Origin: Anastrepha obliqua
Taxonomy: Eukaryota > Arthropoda > Insecta > Diptera > Tephritidae
Direction: 5' to 3'
Length of the DNA: 64,000 nucleotides
Assembly (NCBI RefSeq): GCF_027943255.1
Contig: NC_072893.1
Span: forward strand, 130,261,784 to 130,325,783
Below, piece after piece: positions 58,701 to 64,000 of the stretch. A program made the translations under genes and the position numbers. Numbering within the stretch: position 1 is the first letter of the stretch; each line of letters starts with the position of its first letter. Below the pieces are notes generated by a model. It had not been told where the DNA came from. It did not search any database and saw only the letters and a program-made list of their open reading frames with translations.

Positions 58701-61295
58701 ATCTAAGATGCTTTTTATTCTATCACACTGTATATAAGGGTTATTTTTAAACCGCAGCCAAACCAATTGCAAATCTTAATATTCACGCATTGTAGTCAAC
58801 GCAAAGAGAACTTAGGCTTACACCTTATCACAATTTTTTTACAATGAGTTACAGTTTAAATTTATTTAGTTAAGAACGGCTTTCTCTGACCTAAAATATG
58901 ACCTGAAAATTGAGCTCAAAGGGTGTCAACAGCTTCCGAGACCTATAATAAAATTTTGCTAGCATACTTTTGGCACAGCATTTTAACCCACTAAGTCTTA
59001 GTGAGTGGCTCGTTAAAGAATTATTTTTTTTAACGATTCTTATTCATTTTTTAGAAGCGTTTTACACTTGCTCCTAGTAACTAAATATATAAAGTAAGAA
59101 ACATTTTACAATGTAAGCGCTCTTCGTTCTCCATAAGGTCTGTTCCCGTTGCGCGTTTCAATCGCCTTCGAGAAGAATTCAGCCGATGTAAGGGGGATGC
59201 TGCATCGCTGACATTACTTTTTAGTCACTTTAGTCAGTTTGTGAGCTATGGCAAATTGCTTCGTTACTTCAGTCATAGTTGGTACGCCAAGATCACGCAT
59301 TTACATGAAAGTTAATTCAAAATGGCAGTTGGAGGGTTAAAATTTTTCAGAGAAACTATAAACGTAAAAAGTTACTAAGAGTTACTAGGGATTTCATTAG
59401 AAATGCTATTTCGGCACCACTTTTTTTGATTGATTTACTTGGCGAAATTAATGAATATTTTTCTATTATTTTATTTTTTATTTATTTATTATAATTAAAT
59501 ACAATTTACAAATTATAATTAATGAAAGCACTAGCTGCCAGGGCTATTGGCTTTTTTCTATTAAGGGGTTAGGCCACTCTAGGATTTTCAAAATATCGAA
59601 ATTTTTTTTTTTTGCTTAAAAGATGCTTTAAACTCTTTAGAATATAAAACAAAAAGTCCTATGCGTGAAAAAAATGTTTATCTCTAATATTTCGCACTTT
59701 TGCGCGAGCGCCTCTGACGTCTCTGAACCGACTATTCAAATTTAAACCGTGTTTATCTCAAAACGTGATTTTTCAAAACGGCAAGCAGCATAACTCAAAC
59801 AATTTTTAATATTTTCACTTGTAATTGTACAAGGATCTTTAGAACATTATTCCGCACTGAAATACGTACGGATTTTTTTATTAATTAATTAGAAAAATTT
59901 TTATAAACAATTAACGGTTCCATTTTAGACGAAAAATTCTACTTTTGACTTCAAACATCTGCAAAATACACAAATTTCAATATTTCTAAAATCCCGTACG
60001 TATTTCTACAGCTATACTCACGTCGATTTAGAAGAATTTTTTTAATTTGGTTTAGGTTGACATTTACGTCAGTTGTACTGCGTGCCGTGAAGTGCCTTTT
60101 TCGCAGGGCGCGTTCAGAGATTCACTCCAAAGGCGCCATTTTGTAATATTTTTCAATAAAAATATTTGTAATTACACTTAAATACATGCTTAATAATATA
60201 CTTAAAAAGTTTTTTCCTAGCACCTTTCTTTCAATGTAAAAAAAAATCCTTAAAAAACTGCTTTTTTACAGTAGCTAGAGTGGCGTAACCCCTTAAGAAA
60301 TAGGTGTTAGGCAAAGAAAGATATAGAAGACTTAGCCACTTCTTTGTTCCTCTAGAATAATTTTGAATCAAAAATTATTATTTGTTAACACTAGCACTTA
60401 TAGGCGGTACTGGGAACTGAGGGGTGAATGATGAGTGAGTGCCAGCAATGAAGCTCTAATTGTTTTTTGGTGTTAATCTGTAGAAAAAAAATGTAATTCG
60501 GCTAATAATAATTTCCATGAGACCATTTTTGGTATGTAGACATTACAGATTGCAGCACTTTGCCTCTTGACTTGCTCAACTTTTTGCTCTAAAAGCAAAA
60601 GCATAACTTTTGAACACGCTACTCACTTCTGCCACCCCTCCACTACTATCTACCACTAAATATGTAAATGTATTATTTTCACTTACCGCGTTTTGCCGCT
60701 GTCGCGGGGCTTTAGTGGACGCGTCACCGACATCAGGCGATCCCAAGTGACTAGCGTCAGCAGCAAAGTCGATGATTGACAGCTGAATGTGCTCAGAAAG
60801 CCTTAAAAAATTGTACCATGTAAAATAAAAATTAAATATGTTACTAAAGTTTGCAACTAACAGCATGGCGATCTATTTTTATTGAATTTTTAATAGGTTT
60901 GCTGCCATATCAATTTGCAAGAGCCATTTGAGCCAATTTAAGAAATTTCTTGCATTTTAAAATATGTATTTTTTTACTTCGTTCTCTTTTTCTCTTTTTA
61001 TCTTATTTGTTTTCGCTTCGCCTTTGTCATTTATAACTGTATACTTTATCAATACGCACCCGAGAAATCACACCACAAGCTCTGTCGCCATAACTCATCG
61101 TAGATTATGTATTTGCCACGAAACTTGATATCTGCACAAGCAATTACTGTTAAGTAGACGCCCATAAGGAAGTCACTGGCGGCCAAGTGCCGTAGATACA
61201 ACGAATGTTCGACATTGCTGCGGGATTTGTAGAAATAGCGGCCTAGCAGCACGAGCAGATTGCCAACGGTGGCGACAAAGGCCATTACCCAAACA
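52419..61295 (-). CDS. Relaxin-receptor-type LGR GPCR (Lgr3/Lgr4 class), 3' six exons
   Basis: Six minus-strand exons, 61295-61060, 60801-60687, 55473-55329, 53693-53539, 52945-52872 and 52738-52419, join in frame to 347 residues: all seven helices plus the cytoplasmic tail. Family marks: 'GNLLVLLGRYFY' (TM1), 'RHLAASDFLMGVYL' (TM2), a Cys before TM3, 'WDRLMSVTRPL' in place of DRY, 'NGVCLSLHIHDP' in loop 2, 'WLPIIIVK' in TM6 and NPVLY in TM7. This is the relaxin-receptor-like branch of leucine-rich-repeat GPCRs; Drosophila Lgr3 binds the insulin-like hormone Dilp8. The choice between Lgr3 and Lgr4 is not possible from memory. The exons for the leucine-rich ectodomain were not found up to 64 kb. 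The frame is intact and all introns are GT-AG. Confidence 0.92.
52872..52945 (-). CDS. LGR receptor exon: TM6
   Basis: Only 74 bp: the acceptor TTTTATAG and donor TCAG|GTATGT enclose 'FAIIVTTDCACWLPIIIVKV' and AALS. The frame joins the neighbours with codons CG|T and G|GT. It carries the CWLP motif of TM6. Confidence 0.88.
53539..53693 (-). CDS. LGR receptor exon: TM5 and third inner loop
   Basis: 155 bp from the acceptor ACTTGCAG to the donor CG|GTAAGT. The frame reads 'GWEYSALLFILINTISLIFI' (TM5), 'SYIRMLQAIRDSGGG' and 'STLSGRENVVATR', the intracellular loop that would contact the G protein. It ends in phase 2. Confidence 0.9.
53694..55328 (-). other. LGR receptor intron between TM4 and TM5 exons
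   Basis: 1.6 kb with canonical ends. It holds a SINE-like copy at about 54.23-54.41 kb in antisense orientation to the gene. The stretch 'gcgtcaactacgcctctcgc' near 54888 may be another dispersed repeat. No further exon was seen. Confidence 0.75.
54225..54415 (+). repeat. Dispersed SINE-like repeat, copy 5 (plus)
   Basis: The blocks are 'gccatgaaaaagttcctcac', 'ccgttcggagtcggcttaaa', 'actgtaagtctctcaattcg', 'tggaacaacatccagacgca' and a decayed GAGC..GCCAAACACC. The extra upstream part 'cttcggcaggcaatggcaaa' is present, making it one of the longest copies. Confidence 0.7.
55329..55473 (-). CDS. LGR receptor exon: TM4 and second outer loop
   Basis: 145 bp between the acceptor TTTATTTGCAG and the donor AAG|GTGAGT. 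The frame reads 'IVFRLVLLWGMSFVLAALPF' (TM4) and then the loop with 'NGVCLSLHIHDPFTK'. Its Cys pairs with the Cys before TM3. The exon ends in phase 0. It is preceded by the largest intron seen (5.2 kb). Confidence 0.9.
56090..56285 (-). mobile_element. 3'-terminal fragment of an RTE-type LINE
   Basis: On the minus strand, frames read decayed forms of the RTE C-terminus: 'RLSHWLGYVLRRD', 'YSESIRCGA' and 'EKDRLQRDLTSLGVPKRRR'. The words SESIRCG and LGV..WRR are shared with the copy at 9.7 kb. Only about 65 codons survive, with frameshifts. Confidence 0.65.
58165..58680 (-). mobile_element. LINE reverse-transcriptase C-terminal fragment
   Basis: The minus strand reads 'KIQFFYACVKSILLHGCETW', then 'LYTFVNRCLR' (about 58425-58545). 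Beyond it, with frame changes, are 'RIRWPTKISH' and traces of the '(R/K)(R/K)W.W' segment. This is the conserved region after the RT core of a CR1/RTE-like LINE. Frames are broken; the relic lies within the LGR intron, in sense orientation. Confidence 0.7.
59561..60296. mobile_element. Non-autonomous element with GGGGTTA TIR and TTAA flanks
   Basis: The body (59565-60292, 728 bp) has the left end GGGGTTAGGCCACTCTAG. The right end, inverted, reads GGGGTTACGCCACTCTAG, one mismatch in 18. Both are bordered by TTAA. No transposase frame is present. The interior phrase 'tttatctcaaaacgtgattt' links it to the relic at 43.24 kb. It sits inside the LGR intron. Confidence 0.8.
60687..60801 (-). CDS. 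LGR receptor exon: TM3 and second inner loop
   Basis: 115 bp. The frame reads 'FLSTFSCQSSTLLLTLVTWD' (TM3) then 'RLMSVTRPLKPRDSGKTR'. The acceptor is TTTTTTAAG and the donor CG|GTAAGT, leaving phase 2. This frame differs from the longer open frame at the same place, which is a shadow. The DRY motif of class A receptors is WDR here, as expected for this branch. Confidence 0.9.
61060..61295 (-). CDS. LGR receptor exon: TM1, TM2 and first outer loop
   Basis: The acceptor CTCAACAG precedes 61295. The frame reads VWVMAFVATVGNLLVL (TM1), the relaxin-receptor signature 'SLYLRHLAASDFLMG' (TM2) and 'WCDFSG'. The last base G pairs with GC of the next exon (phase 1). The donor is G|GTGCGT at 61059. Confidence 0.9.
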
Positions 61296-63363
61296 CTGTT
61301 GAGACAAGTGAAAAGTTAGATGTAAAAAGTAAGAAGTTAATGGAATTTTGTATATACTTGTAGAAGAATAAAAAACATATTAAAATTAAATGCTTTAATG
61401 GAGTGTTGAACATTCTATAATAAAAAAAATGAGACTTAGTGGAATTCACAAAACAAAATCAAAAACATACAAACAAACAGGAGGCTTAATAGTCCCACAT
61501 GATGCCAGTTGTTTGAACTTAAATGGAAAACAACAACAGTTTACACAGCTTATGCTTAGCTTGGTGCGCAGCGCACTGGTCGAATTAAACTGATGTCTAA
61601 AAAGCAGTCTGGTGTGGGAGTGATGTAGTGATGGCCGATATCTGTCATTTACGCAGTGTTTCTATTTTTAGTAATTCTTTCTGAAATTTGCTGGGACATA
61701 TTTTTGTAGATCACCTTATTCCTAAAATGTCCCACTTAAACGCACTTTTTGGGTCAAAGTCATCAAATTGATCCATGAAAAGTACAGTTAAGGGGTTAAA
61801 ATGTTCCACAGAAACAATCCTCGTAAAGTTTTACTTAAAGCATTGACAAGAAAATTTCTAACAGAAAACGCCTTACAATACTTTTTACACTTAATATAAA
61901 GAGTTCTATGGGCAAAATTTGGACACTAATAAAGAAATTGAGACTTCCTGCGCTTGACTCTGTTCTACAAAAATTATGTTGTGCTTCAGTATTATAGGTA
62001 TATAACTGGAGCTTAAATGCTTTATTTGGTGTTTGGTCGAGATTTCTCGTCTGCCACCATCCTTCAAATGGAAGATTTTACAGTTTTCTGCCGCATTCGA
62101 CCCACAATTACTTGGCATACACAGTGAGCAACGAAGTTAATGCCTACAAACACTTAAAGTATTTACATTTTTACATATTACGTAAGCTACTTATGCGATC
62201 TTCAGCGCTAAACGCTCTACTACTCCCACCGTCACACACCCTCAATGTGTGACGTTTAAATAGCGCATCTTTCAAATATTCACTTTATTCAAAAACTTTC
62301 AGCGTAATCCAATCACCAGGGCGTCCACGCAATATATAATTTAATTTCGCGCTAAGCATTTAAATCGCATAATTTCCTGTGCACAGCGTCAGTTGTGTGT
62401 AGTAAAAAGTTTTCACTCTCACTAAAATGCAAACACATCGTGAAAAATTAAATAAATATTTCAGTTTTCAAACACAAAAAAATAGTTTGCTGAAAATTTA
62501 CTACACGCCAGAAAAACTTTTAGTTTCCAAACAGATTTTTTTCTTGTTTGGCTTTACGTTTATTTGGCTTGCGACCAAAGTTACCAGCTGGTGAGCAGAC
62601 AAACTTAGCAAGTACAACTGTTGGTTAAAGTGGTGTCGCCTTTCTTGGTGTCGTTGTTGGTTTTGTTATTGTACTATTTCCGCTTGAAACACAGAATTCT
62701 ATTTTGTCATTATTTTCTCTGCTTTGTACGAGAGTGCTTTTTTCAAAATGCCTATGTTGCTGGTGTGCTTTTATTTTTCTTCAACGCTTGAATGGAGAAT
62801 TTGAATTTTTCTTTAGTCAATTTTCAAGTCGAAAAATTTAAAATCACAAAATTCAAAGGAAAAATAAGGGTACTCGTATATTCGTAGTTTTATTGCCAGG
62901 CCGCGTTCTATATTTTCAGTGCTCTGCTGGATGTATTTTTCAAATTTCTTTAACATATATGTGCATATGTGTGTGTAAATATGTTTATCATATTAAATTG
63001 GCTGCTGGGGCGTATGACCAACATTCATATGAATTGGATTTTATTCAACTAAAAGCTGCTGATGCAATGACTGACTATACAATTTTAAGTGCACAAAGGG
63101 ACCTTATTTTTAACAGCTGCATAGCTTAAAAGTATTTATCTTGCTTTCAAATGTTAATGCACTTTTTAATTCCATTTGTGTGGCGCAAAAAACGTTGACT
63201 TTGACTTTGTATAAAAGAGATCATCGGCGGTGGATATCATGTCATGCTCTTTAATGTTTGAAAGGAATATTTGTCACTAGAATAGGTAATCAATATCAAT
63301 AATGATTCAAGATATGCAATCAACTTGAAAGCCTATTCTGTTTTTTTTTTTTTTTAATAAAAA
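61296..63363. other. Presumed LGR intron sequence; no further receptor exon found
   Basis: The receptor must continue upstream of 61296, but no leucine-rich-repeat exon with splice sites was recognised on the minus strand here, so the region is most likely intronic. A short perfect hairpin GTCACACA/TGTGTGAC with a 7-base loop lies at about 62233-62255, and a SINE-like copy at 62.02 kb. Confidence 0.45.
62018..62105 (-). repeat. Dispersed SINE-like repeat, copy 6 (minus, partial)
   Basis: On the minus strand the blocks are 'gtcgaatgcggcagaaaact' (the family's AGTCGGCTT.AAACT region), 'tccatttgaagga', and 'ctcgaccaaacaccaaataa'. It is the most diverged of the six copies. Confidence 0.5.
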
Positions 63364-63618
63364 ATGCATGTCGACCTATCGGGAATTGTACATATAAACA
63401 AGATTCTAAACCAGCGGAAACTCATCACATATTATATCAAAATTGCTAACCCTACAAGTATGGAACCGCCTGCATCACCAGCCAGATCAGACGTGTACAT
63501 TTCCTCAAGTGACGGAAGTGATTTTACGCCAAATCCTAAACGAATGCGCAACATGCGGGTATTGTCTGATTCTATTTCTGACGATGTAAATTTATTTTTC
63601 GATTCTAACGTTTCTTAA
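63364..63618 (+). CDS. Unidentified 84-codon open frame with Ser/Asp-rich segment
   Basis: I do not recognise this protein. The frame starts MHVDLSGIVHIN. From an inner ATG at 63461 it reads a hydrophilic stretch 'MEPPASPARSDVYISSSDGS' and then a basic patch 'PKRMRNMR', in the style of the N-terminal region of nuclear or transposase proteins. An AATAAA signal follows four bases after the stop (63620). It may be a small gene, the first part of a transposon protein, or chance. Support is weak. Confidence 0.3.
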   Translation: MHVDLSGIVHINKILNQRKLITYYIKIANPTSMEPPASPARSDVYISSSDGSDFTPNPKRMRNMRVLSDSISDDVNLFFDSNVS

Positions 63619-63644
63619 ATAAAGATATAATTTTCAAAAATAAA

Positions 63645-63835
63645 ATTTTTTGTTTATGCGATTTTATTTAATTATTTCAGATTCATGCGGTCTGTGGAAC
63701 TTATCTATAGTTATAATATGGGACTAGTACCCTTTTTTATGCGACTTTATTACATTATTTCAGATTTATGCGGTTCTTAGCACTTTTGAAATGTATCTAT
63801 ACTTTTACTATAGAACTGGTAGCTTTTTGTAACAC
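63645..63835. repeat. Tandem duplication of about 86 bp
   Basis: TTTATGCGATTTTATT at about 63653 and TTTATGCGACTTTATT at about 63739 begin two copies of a unit. Each contains 'attatttcagatt(c/t)atgcgg' and ends with 'tatctata...tata' and an 'actggta/actagta' word. The unit may be part of the 3' end of an unidentified transposon that includes the open frame just upstream. Confidence 0.55.
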
Positions 63836-64000
63836 ACTTTTATTAGGACGGGTTGTATGTATGTAACGGAATCTTTGAGCTTAATTTTCACTGGCTTCTA
63901 AACATCTGGTCGACTTGAAATTTTGCACACCTATCAAGGACCGATGACAATGCAATAATTTGATAAAAATTTTCCATTATCCTTATTGGGATTGCCAGGA
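63836..64000. other. Non-coding end of window
   Basis: Nothing specific is recognised. The sequence continues beyond the window. Confidence 0.4.

Larger units (their letters stand above)
55474..60686 (-). other. LGR receptor intron between TM3 and TM4 exons (5.2 kb), rich in transposon relics
   Basis: Canonical GT-AG ends. The intron contains an RTE 3' fragment (56.1 kb), a LINE RT fragment (58.2-58.7 kb) and a 728-bp TTAA-flanked element (59.56-60.30 kb), all listed separately. Between them, short frames such as 56509-56866 and 56971-57330 show no domain or splice context. Confidence 0.75.

Noticed and set aside
60576..60866. 96-codon minus-strand open frame
   Set aside because: It covers the TM3 exon of the LGR receptor in the wrong frame. 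The spliced frame gives the conserved receptor sequence.

Overview
The window is nuclear DNA of a higher fly. The likeliest group is the true fruit flies (Tephritidae), inferred from the AT-rich, CAACAACAA-rich non-coding DNA, the dispersed repeats and the type of genes present. It is not bacterial: genes are split by introns with GT..AG borders, most of the sequence is non-coding, and transposon remnants are everywhere. No tRNA, rRNA or CRISPR array was recognised.

Two host genes are well supported. (1) On the plus strand, a two-exon gene (coding 31596-31827 joined to 32595-34045, 560 residues) encodes a type II membrane glycosyltransferase of family GT92 (old DUF23). (2) On the minus strand, the 3' part of a relaxin-receptor-type leucine-rich-repeat GPCR (Lgr3/Lgr4 class) runs from 61295 down to 52419. 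Six exons with matching splice phases give the whole seven-helix domain and C-terminal tail (347 residues). Its extracellular LRR exons were not found and should lie beyond 61.3 kb, probably outside the window.

The remainder is a dense transposon landscape. From left to right: a SINE-like repeat (4.5 kb); an internally deleted mariner with both ends (7.1-7.46 kb); an RTE LINE 3' end (9.7 kb); an 11-monomer higher-order satellite (10.7-12.2 kb) with a retroposon-like tail; a 717-bp foldback element with a perfect 8-bp target duplication, carrying a mariner fragment (13.2-13.9 kb); a CATAA satellite (16.1-17.0 kb) that reappears inverted at 21.6-22.1 kb, next to a 5'-truncated RNase H LINE (22.15-23.7 kb); several elements flanked by TTAA with terminal inverted repeats (17.2, 20.3, 41.8 and 59.6 kb); a GCAACATGTTGC repeat field (25.2-25.9 kb); a GAGCTTTC minisatellite (39.0-39.6 kb); a hAT-like remnant with a BED finger (43.9-44.8 kb); and an RTE retrotransposon with a long open frame (44.9-47.8 kb) whose 3' end is replaced by a decayed mariner (47.85-48.8 kb).

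No functional link between the glycosyltransferase and the receptor can be read from the sequence; they simply lie 18 kb apart on opposite strands, 3' ends facing each other. Long AT-rich stretches between features hold no convincing coding exon, though small exons, UTR exons and non-coding RNAs would be missed by reading alone.
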